From a virus, in IMG/VR virus record IMGVR_UViG_3300046824_000119, positions 1-43,034 of that record: 43,034 nucleotides of DNA. The stretch is one strand, 5' to 3'. Positions 28,921 through 37,523 of the stretch are shown here, in pieces; within the stretch, counting starts at the first letter, position 1, and each line of letters starts with the position of its first letter. The notes beneath the pieces are model-generated. The model was not told the origin of the DNA and ran no database searches. It saw only the letters and a program-made list of their open reading frames with translations. A program made the translations under genes and the position numbers.

Positions 28921-31338
28921 TCAGTCAACAAGACCGGTAGCGAAACTCGCCCCCGCGATGGGCCGGATACCGGTCACCACGCGATGCTTGCCACCAACCC
29001 CGTTCGGCTTTCGATCCACCGTCACGCCCTGGTCCGCGAACGCGGAGCGAAGGTCCCGGCTGAACCTCGAGGCGCTGGGCGCGAACGTCATGTGCTCCTC
29101 GGTCAGCCAGTCCCGGTAGTTCGACAACAGCGCGGCGAGGCTGAACTCAGCCTCGGGATCCATCAGGCAGCGATCATCGGCCCATGCCTTGACCGGACTG
29201 GAATCCCGGTCGACCTCCTCGCGCAGCTCGTTGCTGGCCGCCGACTGTGTGAACATTCCGTGCTTGGTGATCCGGTCCAGGCCGGTCAGTGCCCAATTGA
29301 GGATGCCGGGGAGTTCTCGCATGAGCCGTCCCTCCAGCTCCAGATCCTCCCTGCCCAGGAACGAACGATGAAAGGCCACGTACACCATGCGGCCGGCCAG
29401 GGCACCGGACGCGTCGGTAAACACGGGCGCGTCGTTGCTCATGAGCATGAGCCGGGCATCGAGCTTGCCGATCCAGTCCGTCACGTGCTTGCGCGAGACG
29501 GTGAAGCCGTCCTCGCCGCTGACTCCCAGCATGATCGGAACCGCGTCGATGACGTGCTTGGATGTCCAGCGCACGTCACCCATGACAGCCAGGCTCTTGC
29601 CGATCAGTGATGCCAGCCCGAACTCACTGCCCAGCCGGCTCAGCGTCGGTGCTGCCCAGCCGTCTTGGCCGACCATAGCCTTGAGTACCCGGCTTATGGT
29701 GCCTTTGCCGCACCGCGGCGGGCCCACGAGTACTCCGATCTTGTGCAGATCGGTGCGCCCGGACAGCACATATCCGAACCATTCGGCCAGGGTCTCGTGC
29801 GCCTGGCCGTCCCCCGGGAGGCTGCTCTCCAGAAAGGCCAGCCATTCCGGGCAGGCCGCACCAGGGTCGTATCCGAACGGCAGGTACGAGAGGTTGAACC
29901 TGTCCGGGCCGTGCGGCGCCATCTCGCGTGTGATCGGGTCGAGTACGCCGTTCTCCATGGCCATGCAGGTCACGGCCTCGCCCTCGATCTGCGTGACGCC
30001 ACGCGACAGCGCGTCGTGAACGTTGCTCACTTTCGCCGCGTTCGGCGCCCAGCGCTTGACCGCGGGATCGCCGTTGCTGTCCCGTCCTGTGTAGGTGGCA
30101 TTCTCGGTGATCAGGTAGATGGCCTTGCGGATGGCGTCATCGCTGGTCTCTGCCCAGTGCCGGCCGTGATGCTCGTAGTAGGCGCCGCGCCACCAGGACA
30201 GCGGGCGCGGCAGCAATGCGAGCACCTCACGCGCTACCCGCATCGGCTCCAGCGGACTGGACAGGTGCGCGCTATCGTCATCGCCGGTGGAGTCCGCAGG
30301 CATCGCGGCCGCGGCGGACTCCACCGCCACCCAGCTCTTGCCGGCCTCGGTGGCGCTGTACGCGCTGTTGATGGTGAGCACGTCGTCCCGGTCCGGCGCG
30401 TCCCAGCCTTGCCGCTTGCCAAGCCATTTGATCATCAGTTCGCCGCACTTCTCCCGATCGATCAGCCAGGGAAAATGCGCGCAGGTCATGGCAAAACTGT
30501 TGATGGCGGCATTGAAACCAGACGTAACCTCCTTGAGCTTCGCGCCCTCGCCGTTGACGCGGGCCACGGCCTGCGCGCGGGTGAACTGCCGGGCGGCGTC
30601 GTCGACAAGATCTTGAGCCTGCGGCATGGGGTCCGTGGCCGGCGCCGACCTAGAAATCACCACGCCTCGGCTCGGCCGGGCCAGGGAAGCGAGCACACCC
30701 AGGTCATGCGCATCGCCATCCGCGGAGATCAGCTCAGCGATGACGTGCTCATCGGTCTTGCGGTTGGTGGTGCCCGGCAGCCTGAACACCCTGGCCAAGT
30801 CCCGGACATTGTCCAGCTTCCAGCCCAGCTCGCCGGCCGCAGCCAGGAAGTGCGCGGAGATCTGCGTGAACGACTCGGTGACCCAGGCGCGCATCTCCGC
30901 GTCGTGCACGTCGATCGGCTCGGCGAACCGCCATTGCGGGTAGTAGCCGCCGCCGGAGAACACCCAGGACGTGGGCGCCGGGAAGCCGGCCTTCTCGATC
31001 AGTCGCTCGATGTCCTCCCGGCCGGCCGGGAGGTTCTCCGCCTTATGCCCCGGCCCGCGGACATCCGCGTCCAGCGCGAAGTAATAGGCCGCGGCCGAGT
31101 CGTCCGCGTCGCCGCGCCGGTCAGGCACCCTGGCCAGGGTGGTGGACCGATGGTAGACACCGATGCCGCCACGGTCGTCCAGCTCGAGCGCGTACCGCGC
31201 GGCGGCATCCGGCGTGCTGAACGTCCGTCCCTTCCAGCCGTCCGCGTGGCCGCCGATCCACAACAGCCCGTTGGGGTTCTCGCCGTACAGACCCACAAGA
31301 TATGCGATTGCCGTCGACAGTTTGGTACTATCCGTCAC
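28921..31338 (-). CDS. Primase-polymerase/helicase fusion
   Basis: 805 aa from the GTG at 31338 (GGAG 7 bases upstream). The N-terminal 230 residues look like an archaeo-eukaryotic primase-polymerase: YYFALDADV (Asp pair near 90-92), TSWVFSGGGYYPQWRF and VFRLPGTTNRKTDE. The C-terminal half is an SF3/D5-type helicase: the D5_N-like DAIRKAIYLITENATY, YLPFGYDPGA, Walker A VGPPRCGKGTISRVL near residue 550, Walker B-like LAVMGDV, and the sensor segment RLMLMSNDAP. It would prime and unwind phage DNA at the origin located just past its 3' end. The GTG start overlaps a 7-codon leader ORF. Confidence 0.85.
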   Translation of the reverse strand: MTDSTKLSTAIAYLVGLYGENPNGLLWIGGHADGWKGRTFSTPDAAARYALELDDRGGIGVYHRSTTLARVPDRRGDADDSAAAYYFALDADVRGPGHKAENLPAGREDIERLIEKAGFPAPTSWVFSGGGYYPQWRFAEPIDVHDAEMRAWVTESFTQISAHFLAAAGELGWKLDNVRDLARVFRLPGTTNRKTDEHVIAELISADGDAHDLGVLASLARPSRGVVISRSAPATDPMPQAQDLVDDAARQFTRAQAVARVNGEGAKLKEVTSGFNAAINSFAMTCAHFPWLIDREKCGELMIKWLGKRQGWDAPDRDDVLTINSAYSATEAGKSWVAVESAAAAMPADSTGDDDSAHLSSPLEPMRVAREVLALLPRPLSWWRGAYYEHHGRHWAETSDDAIRKAIYLITENATYTGRDSNGDPAVKRWAPNAAKVSNVHDALSRGVTQIEGEAVTCMAMENGVLDPITREMAPHGPDRFNLSYLPFGYDPGAACPEWLAFLESSLPGDGQAHETLAEWFGYVLSGRTDLHKIGVLVGPPRCGKGTISRVLKAMVGQDGWAAPTLSRLGSEFGLASLIGKSLAVMGDVRWTSKHVIDAVPIMLGVSGEDGFTVSRKHVTDWIGKLDARLMLMSNDAPVFTDASGALAGRMVYVAFHRSFLGREDLELEGRLMRELPGILNWALTGLDRITKHGMFTQSAASNELREEVDRDSSPVKAWADDRCLMDPEAEFSLAALLSNYRDWLTEEHMTFAPSASRFSRDLRSAFADQGVTVDRKPNGVGGKHRVVTGIRPIAGASFATGLVD

Positions 31339-31343
31339 GAGAA

Positions 31344-31391
31344 GACTCCATATGCAGTTGATCGAGCCCGGGGATGCACACCCCGGGCTCG
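31344..31391 (-). repeat. Hairpin-leader cassette, copy 1
   Basis: Minus strand: an 11-bp hairpin (31391-31381 with 31373-31363, 7-nt loop) followed by TCAACTGCATATGGAGTC, which carries the SD of the primase gene. The 18-base segment matches copy 2 (31785-31838) at 15 of 18 positions. Also separates the zinc protein gene from the primase gene. Confidence 0.6.
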
Positions 31392-31404
31392 GTTGTTGTT
31401 TGGG

Positions 31405-31716
31405 TCATCGTGCGCTCAGGCAGGCAGTGCCGGACAGCCGCAGAACCTGCTCCCCCTTGGCATCCACGAACTCGCGCCGGCCACGGTGTCCGTGTCCACA
31501 GACAAGATCCTTCTCGTCAATGCCCTCGGTCATCCACTCGCCGCATTCGCCGCAGATGATGGCCAGCGAGACATCACGCTGGTACGGCTCGAGCACAAGC
31601 CAGCCCCGCCATCGCAGTTCGCCGGACAGGCGACGCAAGCGTCCAAGCACTCGCGCTGCGGTCGCCGCGGCTGTGGCCGCTTCCGTCCGGCGCCGAAGGG
31701 TCTGCTGTTCTTCCAT
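31405..31716 (-). CDS. Zinc-ribbon protein (103 aa)
   Basis: ATG at 31716; TACGAT lies 7 bases upstream, so the start may be leaderless. The first 40 residues are an Ala/Arg-rich helix. The second half has CGECGEW and, 18 residues on, a Cys-Gly-His-Gly-His cluster, a likely zinc site. No enzyme motif. It lies between the two replication enzymes, so a DNA-binding or adaptor role is plausible. Confidence 0.65.
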   Translation of the reverse strand: MEEQQTLRRRTEAATAAATAARVLGRLRRLSGELRWRGWLVLEPYQRDVSLAIICGECGEWMTEGIDEKDLVCGHGHRGRREFVDAKGEQVLRLSGTACLSAR

Positions 31717-31784
31717 GCCGATCATCGTATCACGGTGCACGGTGCGCCGTTTACGCTGACCATGTTGTTAGAATCTGACACGCG

Positions 31785-31838
31785 ATCTCCATATGTAGTT
31801 GAGCGACAGCGAGGCCCCGGGATTCAGTCCCCGGGGCC
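31785..31838 (-). repeat. Hairpin-leader cassette, copy 2
   Basis: Minus strand: a 9-bp hairpin (31838-31830 with 31821-31813) followed after 10 bases by TCAACTACATATGGAGAT. A 13-codon leader ORF starts at the ATG inside this segment. Same order as copy 1. Confidence 0.6.
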
Positions 31839-31876
31839 CGTGTCGTCTTACGGGCTTGTCAGGCTACGCGCTCTGG

Positions 31877-32092
31877 TCACCCGGCGAGGGTCGGCCGTGC
31901 GGGCGATTCTCCGGCCGCACGGCGGCGCCCATCTCTGTACGTGCCGGCGTTCTTTCGCTCGCGCAGCCCCTTCCGGTAACTAGACATGGCCAGCCGTCCG
32001 TAGAAGCACCCGCGGACACAGTGCCCGTTCGTGTAATCGGAATAGTCATGCCAGCGGGCTGGGCAATCCCTGGTGGTGGCGTACTTGGTCAC
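31877..32092 (-). CDS. Small Cys-containing basic protein (71 aa)
   Basis: GTG at 32092, 6 bases after the helicase stop, weak SD. Contains CPARWHDYSDYTNGHCVRGC, a Cys/His cluster that could bind zinc, followed by a very basic C-terminus. Small proteins with this C-P-x-R-W start occur in many actinophages. Function unknown; nucleic-acid binding likely from charge. Confidence 0.6.
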   Translation of the reverse strand: MTKYATTRDCPARWHDYSDYTNGHCVRGCFYGRLAMSSYRKGLRERKNAGTYRDGRRRAAGESPARPTLAG

Positions 32093-32098
32093 GGCGGA

Positions 32099-33361
32099 TC
32101 AACCAGACTTCAGCCGGGCCAGCTGCACACTCTCCCGCGCCCGCGTGACCGCGGTATACAGAAACCGCCGCGCCTCCTCCATGGCCTTGGCCATCCCGTC
32201 GCGTCGCGCCTGCATCTCGATCATGGCCCGCGTCTCGTCCACCACGTACACGCTGTCCCACTCCGACCCCTGTGCCTTGTGCACCGTGATCGCGTCCGCG
32301 AACGTGAACGCTCCCACCTCGCCGCGCCAGGCGCGCCGGCCCTTCAGGGACTTCTCGCCCTCGAGCCCCTGGAATCCCTCCAGCCAGGCATGGATCCAGC
32401 GCTCCGGCGCGTCGGTGCCGGACTCCTTCAGCAGCAGACGCTCCCCGTTGGTGTCCAGCACGTCAAACTGCTGGCCGTTGAGGATGCCGAGATCCTTCTT
32501 GTTGTTGACCAGGCAGATGACACGATCGCCCGGGACGGGCACGCCGGCAGGCCGGCCATGCTTGGCCCGGATCTTCTTGATCAGCTTCCAGCGGGTGGCA
32601 TTGCGCCAGCACAACACCTGCTCGAACTCCATGGCGCGGGTGATGCCGGCCGTCTCCCACAGGTTACTCTGCCACATCCGTTGATCAAGCGTGCGAATCT
32701 CGGTCGCCAGAGCGAGCACTGGCGACTCCAGCGCCTGCCGGTGGATCTCGGTGAGCAGCACGTCCGGCTCTGCCCGGGTGTAGTAGCCGCCGCCTTCGAT
32801 CGGCGGGAGCTGGAACGGGTCACCCAGTACCAGCACGGGCACCCCGAAGCTCTCGATGTCGCGGGCCATGTCCGTGTTCACCATGGAGACCTCGTCCAGG
32901 ACGATCAGGTCCGCGTACGCCCACTCGCTCTCGGGGTTCAGGACGAAACCGGGCTGACGGAGCTGGGTCTCCAACTCCTCGATCCGGTCCTCGATCCTCG
33001 CAGCTTCTTCGTCAGAGGGAGTGAAGCCGACCTCCATCATTAAATTTGCCATACGAGTGGTCAGCTCTCGATGCTCCGCGCGCACCTGCGCGTTCTCCAT
33101 CGGCCGGTAGATGGCGGAGTGGATGGTGGTGGCCGGCACCCCCTTGCGGGCGAGCACACTGGCCGCCTTGCCGGTGTAGGCGCCGAACACCACGTCCTGA
33201 TCTCGGAGACCGAGTCTGGCAGCGACGTGTTTGGCCAGCGTCGTCTTGCCGACACCTGCCGGCCCGAACAGCCGGAAGGGCTGATCACGGACACGCGCGT
33301 CCAGGAACCAACCCTGGACGGCGTCCAATGCCTTGTCCTGCTCCGAGGTGAGAGTGATCAT
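32099..33361 (-). CDS. RecD/Dda-type SF1B helicase
   Basis: 420 aa from the ATG at 33361, overlapping the previous stop (ATGA). Walker A LFGPAGVGKTTLAKH (about 31-45), motif Ia VFGAYTGKAA, Walker B DLIVLDEVSMVN, motif III VLVLGDPFQLPP, and C-terminal AITVHKAQGSEWDSV and LYTAVTRARESV. This set is diagnostic for 5'-3' helicases of the RecD/Dda group, which open replication forks and load recombination proteins. It lacks the long N-terminal extension of RecD2. Confidence 0.9.
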   Translation of the reverse strand: MITLTSEQDKALDAVQGWFLDARVRDQPFRLFGPAGVGKTTLAKHVAARLGLRDQDVVFGAYTGKAASVLARKGVPATTIHSAIYRPMENAQVRAEHRELTTRMANLMMEVGFTPSDEEAARIEDRIEELETQLRQPGFVLNPESEWAYADLIVLDEVSMVNTDMARDIESFGVPVLVLGDPFQLPPIEGGGYYTRAEPDVLLTEIHRQALESPVLALATEIRTLDQRMWQSNLWETAGITRAMEFEQVLCWRNATRWKLIKKIRAKHGRPAGVPVPGDRVICLVNNKKDLGILNGQQFDVLDTNGERLLLKESGTDAPERWIHAWLEGFQGLEGEKSLKGRRAWRGEVGAFTFADAITVHKAQGSEWDSVYVVDETRAMIEMQARRDGMAKAMEEARRFLYTAVTRARESVQLARLKSG

Positions 33362-33660
33362 GCGACATGCACCCCGTCCAGGCCATTGGCGTTGTTGACG
33401 GCGCGCGCCTTGGCGTCGGCGAGCGAGCCGGTCAGCGAGAGTGGTAACTCCACGTCTTGTCGCCAAACGGTGTACGAGCGGCGCGCCCCGCATTTCCTGG
33501 CCCGGATCTCGTACTCCCCGCTGACGTAACGCAGTTCGTCGTTCGGCCATTGGCCGAGCGTCCACTTCTCCGGCAAGGACGCCGCGACGGACACGTAATC
33601 CTTGCCCCACTCGTCGGACACCAGGGCCCAGAGTTTCGGGTTGTCGTACTCGGTTGTCAT
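33358..33660 (-). CDS. Unknown protein, leaderless (100 aa)
   Basis: ATG at 33660 is exactly six bases after TATAGT (33672-33667), with TGC before the -10 and no SD. Sequence has several Trp (LWALVSDEWGKDY, WTLGQWPNDELRY) and ends in a helix. No family recognised. First gene of the leftward early operon that codes for the helicase and primase. Confidence 0.65.
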   Translation of the reverse strand: MTTEYDNPKLWALVSDEWGKDYVSVAASLPEKWTLGQWPNDELRYVSGEYEIRARKCGARRSYTVWRQDVELPLSLTGSLADAKARAVNNANGLDGVHVA

Positions 33661-33735
33661 GACCCAACTATAGCATGCCCGTAAGCTTCCCGCTACGGAC
33701 TTGCCATCCGTCAACGGGCTTGCTATAGTTCTTCC
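33661..33735. promoter_or_regulatory. Divergent early promoters, both leaderless
   Basis: Plus: TTGCCA (33701-33706), 17 bases, TATAGT (33724-33729, preceded by TGC), six bases to ATG 33736. Minus: TATAGT (33672-33667, preceded by TGC), six bases to ATG 33660; its -35 is weak. This pair controls the two replication operons. Confidence 0.75.
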
Positions 33736-34044
33736 ATGATGACGAAGACGACGATCCGCAGCAACACCAAGCGCAAGCAGGACCTCGGCCTCACCGTCCC
33801 GGTCGCCACCCGGCAGGCCCGCAGGATCGTGGACGCGGTGATGCCGGGAGTGATGGTTTTCGTCGAGAGCAAGCTGTCGCACGACCTGGCGAATGACGTG
33901 GCCACCGTGATCACCACGGTGTCTTTTCCGACCGGTGACCTGCGCGCCGTATTCCTGTTCGCGGACCTTGCGCGCCTGAGCAACCAGCACGGCGAGATGC
34001 GGTACGCCGACAGCTCCATCGTCATCACCCGGAAGGTGAAGTGA
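33736..34044 (+). CDS. Unknown protein, first gene of rightward operon (102 aa)
   Basis: Leaderless ATG six bases after TATAGT. A basic N-terminus (TIRSNTKRKQ) precedes a globular part with ATRQARRIVDAVMPGVMVFV and several strands. No motif recognised. As first gene from a strong promoter it may be an early regulator or host-takeover protein. Confidence 0.65.
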   Translation: MMTKTTIRSNTKRKQDLGLTVPVATRQARRIVDAVMPGVMVFVESKLSHDLANDVATVITTVSFPTGDLRAVFLFADLARLSNQHGEMRYADSSIVITRKVK

Positions 34045-34262
34045 GGACCATGCGCCGCTTCCTGGTCAGCTACGAGTACAGCCCGCCCCAGGGATTCGGA
34101 TTCGGCACGATCTATCACGAACGGGCGGACGGCAAGCTTCCCGATCCGCAGTCCCTGGCGGACCTCCGCCAGGACGTGGCCAAGCTGCTGGGACTGGGCC
34201 GAGATCGGATTGTCATTCTTGCCATCTCGGAGGTCAGCGCTGAAGGCGAGGTCGTTACGTGA
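34041..34262 (+). CDS. Small unknown protein (73 aa)
   Basis: GTG at 34041 overlaps the previous stop; an ATG at 34050 is an alternative with GAGG close by. Starts with strands FLVSYEYSPPQGFGFGTIYH, then a helix (SLADLRQDVAKLLGL) and a final strand. Small alpha-beta protein, no family recognised. Confidence 0.6.
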   Translation: MRTMRRFLVSYEYSPPQGFGFGTIYHERADGKLPDPQSLADLRQDVAKLLGLGRDRIVILAISEVSAEGEVVT

Positions 34263-34486
34263 GGGGCACGCCGGGGACCTGGTGGACGCACCCCGGGGCT
34301 GAGGGGCAGATCGCGGGCACCACCAAGGCGATCCCCTGCCCGAAGTGCGGTGAGGCTCCGGTGATCTACAACGGCAACTATTTCTGCGGCTACTGGGATG
34401 ACGAGTGCGACTGGGCGTTGCCGCATCCCGCCCGGCTTCCCCGTGACCGGGCGTTCTGCGACTTGATCGGAATGGACTACTACTGA
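34259..34486 (+). CDS. Small zinc-ribbon protein (75 aa)
   Basis: GTG at 34259 overlaps the previous stop. CPKCGEAPVIYNGNYFCG and a later ECDW form a four-Cys zinc ribbon of the kind found in nucleic-acid binding proteins. Remainder is short and polar. Likely a small DNA/RNA-binding factor. Confidence 0.65.
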   Translation: MRGTPGTWWTHPGAEGQIAGTTKAIPCPKCGEAPVIYNGNYFCGYWDDECDWALPHPARLPRDRAFCDLIGMDYY

Positions 34487-34869
34487 TGAACAACTACGAG
34501 CGCGCCGTCATCGAGGCTGCGCGCGCCCTGGTCGATCTGCATCGAACAATGAAGATCCCTTACAACAGTAGCCAGGCGATCATCCTGGACAAGGCCGTTG
34601 ATGCCCTGGACGAGTACCGGAAGGCCGGCCCTGACCTGACGGAGCTTGCCGAGCACATCCGCGTTCGCAACGTGCGCGCTTACAAGGTGTTTGAACGGGA
34701 GCGACGCAACTACTGGACGCAGGTACGCACGGCTCGGGATTTCGCCGCGCTCGCTCCGGCCGACCTGATCGACACTCGTGGTGCAGGCCCATACATCTGG
34801 GGCGTCTGGCGCGACGCACTCGACGACCTGGGCATCACGCCCTCCTGGGCGCAGGTGATCGGATCATGA
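34486..34869 (+). CDS. Unknown helical protein, MNNYER family member 1 (127 aa)
   Basis: Starts MNNYERAVIEAARAL, identical over 15 residues to the start of the next gene. The rest is helical and charged (SQAIILDKAVDALDEYRKAG, RAYKVFERERRNYW) and does not match its neighbour. The identical start suggests a reused N-terminal helix. Function unknown. Confidence 0.65.
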   Translation: MNNYERAVIEAARALVDLHRTMKIPYNSSQAIILDKAVDALDEYRKAGPDLTELAEHIRVRNVRAYKVFERERRNYWTQVRTARDFAALAPADLIDTRGAGPYIWGVWRDALDDLGITPSWAQVIGS

Positions 34870-35306
34870 ACAACTACGAGCGCGCCGTCATCGAGGCGGC
34901 GCGCGCTCTGGATAACGCCTGGAAAGCGACCATCGAGAACGTCACGGCCACCACGGCCGGCACCACACAGCGATGCATCGACGACCTCTCGGCATCTGTC
35001 GCAGCACTGAATCTGCACGAACAGCGGCAGGCCACCGCGGGCGTGAGCGAGATCGAATGGTCGCTGGTCGCCGCGGGCGACGAACTGCGCGGCAAGTCCG
35101 GCGCGTTCTTCCCCGTCATCCGCACCCGGCGCGAGGTGGAGATGGGCAAGACCACCGGCCGGCACGTGATCGAGGTGGGCATGCCGGGCGGCCCGCGCAG
35201 CATCGTGCGCCCGAACGGCGGGGAGCCGTTCGCGACGGTGCGCCGTGGCCCGGACGGCGCGGCCGTGGACGAGTTCGTCAGCGTGTTCTCGAGCGGGGAG
35301 AAGTGA
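34866..35306 (+). CDS. Unknown protein, MNNYER family member 2 (146 aa)
   Basis: Shares its first 15 residues (and 43 of 45 bases) with the preceding gene, then diverges: a helical region with one Cys, then strands (FFPVIRTRREVEMG, GRHVIEVGM) and an extended C-terminus. Stop overlaps the next start. Function unknown. Confidence 0.65.
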   Translation: MNNYERAVIEAARALDNAWKATIENVTATTAGTTQRCIDDLSASVAALNLHEQRQATAGVSEIEWSLVAAGDELRGKSGAFFPVIRTRREVEMGKTTGRHVIEVGMPGGPRSIVRPNGGEPFATVRRGPDGAAVDEFVSVFSSGEK

Positions 35307-35521
35307 TGGCCAGCAAGCTGGAAGGCGCGCTCGAGGCGGCGCTGGAAGATCTCGCGAACGCACAGGACACCATCGAGCACGTGACCGCCGTGGAGCAGGA
35401 CGGCGCGCACATCCCGTACGACTGGCGCGAGCTCGGCGGTATCCGGGTGGGCCTGGACGCTGCCGGCAACGCCGTGCGCGTGGAGTTCGGGGACACGCTT
35501 CCGGGATGGGTGGCGGAGTGA
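35306..35521 (+). CDS. Small acidic protein (71 aa)
   Basis: ATG at 35306 overlaps the previous stop (TGATG), with GGGGAG upstream. Helix ALEAALEDLANAQDTIEHV, then strands GGIRVGLDAAGNAVRVEFGD. No motif. Coupled on both sides. Confidence 0.6.
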   Translation: MASKLEGALEAALEDLANAQDTIEHVTAVEQDGAHIPYDWRELGGIRVGLDAAGNAVRVEFGDTLPGWVAE

Positions 35522-35718
35522 CCAGGGCACGGAGATTGCGCAAGGCGCGCCGATGGGCACGCTATTTCAATCGATATGCGCACATTCCATACGCAACCAT
35601 AGGCGGCCAGGGCGCAGTTCGTGCAATGAACATCCCCGGCAAGCACTGGATGTACGTGCGAGACCAGCAAAGGCATCCATTCCTGTACGGATACTCGTGG
35701 CCGCGGGGTGAGGAATGA
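35518..35718 (+). CDS. Small basic protein (66 aa)
   Basis: GTG at 35518 overlaps the previous stop. Very basic start (RARRLRKARRWARY), aromatic residues throughout (YFNRYAHIPY, KHWMYVRD, FLYGYSWPR). Probably nucleic-acid binding by charge. Its stop overlaps the helicase start. Confidence 0.6.
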   Translation: MTRARRLRKARRWARYFNRYAHIPYATIGGQGAVRAMNIPGKHWMYVRDQQRHPFLYGYSWPRGEE

Positions 35719-37523
35719 TCCAGCTCAGGGACTACCAAGTCCAGGCGCTCGAGGCTGAGCAGCGCCACCGCGCCGAGAATCCGGCCGAAACCCGCCTGGC
35801 GATCGTCCTGCCCACCGGCACGGGCAAGGCCATCACGCTCGCTGAGCGGGCACGCGCGCATGTTGAACAGGCCATCGGCTACCGCTCACCCACGCCCCCG
35901 GCCGGACGCGTGCTGATCCTGGTACACACGGATGAACTGGTCAGCCAGCTCGAGGCCACGGTCCGGCTGGTGGTCGGCAGGGGTTGGACCGTCGGCGTGG
36001 TCAAAGCGGACCGCGACGAGACGCACGCGGACATCATCGTCGGCAGCGTGCAGACCCTGGCCCGCCCGGAGCGGCGCTCCCGGATCGAGAATGTCGGACT
36101 TGTCATAGTTGACGAATGTCATCACAGTTCCGCGGATACGTACCAGGCGATCCTGCGACACTTCGGGTGCATGCCGGACTGCGATCACAGCACACGAGCA
36201 TGGAATGACTCTGGCTGCTGGGATTGCAGGAATACCGGGTTTACCCACGAACCCACCCCCGCTCTCGGCTTCACGGCCACCCTGGAACGCGGCGACGGCG
36301 CCGGCCTGGGCGGCGTGTGGCAGGACGTGGCGTTCACCCGGGACATCTCCTGGGCGGTCCGCAAGGGGTATCTCGTGCAGCCGATCGGGTACCGGCTGGA
36401 GATCGATCTATCGGAATCGATGGTGACCGAGCATGGCCAGTTCGCGAATACGGATCGCGGCCTGGACCACCAGATGGGGGAGTCCTTCGCCCCGGAAAAG
36501 ATCGTCGAGAAGTGGCTTGAGCTGGCCAAGGATCGCAAGACGATCGCCTTCATGCCGCTGGTGCGCTCAGCCATGGCGCTGTGCGTCGCGTTCCGTGATG
36601 CGGGCATCAGGGCCGGATGGGTGTCCGGTGACCAGGATTCGACCACTCGGCGCGGCGTGATCGCCGAGTTCCGCCGGGGCGCCATCCAGGTCCTCTGTAA
36701 CGCCATGGTGCTCACCGAGGGCTTCGACGATCCGGCCACCTCCTGCGTGATCGTGGGCCGGCCCACCAAGAGCCGCTCGCTGTTCATCCAGATGGCCGGC
36801 CGCGGCCTGCGCCCGGTACCCGGCATCCCGGTAGAGGATCAAGACTGCGTCCTCATCTCCCTGGCCGATGCCACTACCGATCTGTGCAGCATCGCGGACC
36901 TGTCCGACCGCCTGACCGACCGCAAGGCGGACGGCCCGCTGACGGCCATGGAGGACGAGTTCGACATCGGCCGTGACCTGGAGGACGCGGCGCGGCACTG
37001 GACCGGCAAGGTGGACGCGACGCGGTTCGATCCGATCGTTGCCGCGCGCAGCAAGGTCTGGGCGCGCACCAAGGGCGGGTATTGGTTCCTGCCGATCAGC
37101 AAAGATCGAGAGTACGTGTTCCTCAGCGAGAGTCCGGACGGAAATACGGACATCTACGTATTGACACGCCATCAGTTGGTCGCAGGCCAGACGCAGCACG
37201 TGATGCGTATCGAACGCCTGCACGCCGTGCCCGATCAGGAGCTGGCATTCTCGCTCGCTGAGGATGAGGCGGCCGAGCGTGGCGGGGACGTGGGCGCCCT
37301 GCTCGCAGATCGAACACGCGCGTGGCGCAAAGCGAAACCGGGCTGGACGGACAAGATGATCCAGTATGCGCTGCGTCTCGGTCTGGAGTCCGAGGTGAAC
37401 CGGATCATGGATGCGCCGGCCGGTGGCAAGGCGGGGAAGGTGTCCGATCTGATCCGGCGCGTGGAGGCGTCGCGCTCGATCGACAAGGCGGCGGAGCAGT
37501 TGAAGGAGAGGCAGAAGGCGTGA
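35715..37523 (+). CDS. SF2 DEAD/DEAH-box helicase
   Basis: 602 aa. Q-like start (LRDYQVQALEAEQ), Walker A VLPTGTGKAITLA (about 31-43), motif Ia VLILVHTDELV, motif II VIVDECHH (DECH) near 131-138, motif III GFTATLERGDG, and the second RecA domain with VLCNAMVLTEGFDDPATSC and QMAGRGLRP. Between motifs II and III is an insert with CMPDCDH and CWDCRNTG, likely a zinc finger. The class includes phage replication and recombination helicases. The last 25 residues are duplicated in the short ORF at 37741-37812. Confidence 0.9.
   Translation: MIQLRDYQVQALEAEQRHRAENPAETRLAIVLPTGTGKAITLAERARAHVEQAIGYRSPTPPAGRVLILVHTDELVSQLEATVRLVVGRGWTVGVVKADRDETHADIIVGSVQTLARPERRSRIENVGLVIVDECHHSSADTYQAILRHFGCMPDCDHSTRAWNDSGCWDCRNTGFTHEPTPALGFTATLERGDGAGLGGVWQDVAFTRDISWAVRKGYLVQPIGYRLEIDLSESMVTEHGQFANTDRGLDHQMGESFAPEKIVEKWLELAKDRKTIAFMPLVRSAMALCVAFRDAGIRAGWVSGDQDSTTRRGVIAEFRRGAIQVLCNAMVLTEGFDDPATSCVIVGRPTKSRSLFIQMAGRGLRPVPGIPVEDQDCVLISLADATTDLCSIADLSDRLTDRKADGPLTAMEDEFDIGRDLEDAARHWTGKVDATRFDPIVAARSKVWARTKGGYWFLPISKDREYVFLSESPDGNTDIYVLTRHQLVAGQTQHVMRIERLHAVPDQELAFSLAEDEAAERGGDVGALLADRTRAWRKAKPGWTDKMIQYALRLGLESEVNRIMDAPAGGKAGKVSDLIRRVEASRSIDKAAEQLKERQKA

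Noticed and set aside
29665-31983. Long plus-strand open frame (772 codons) opposite the primase gene
   Set aside because: Antisense shadow of the primase-helicase gene; no domain, no start signal.
33362-33667. 102-residue N-terminal extension of the RecD-like helicase
   Set aside because: It overlaps the leaderless 100-aa gene in another frame and is Arg-rich; the ATG at 33361 gives the normal helicase start before Walker A.
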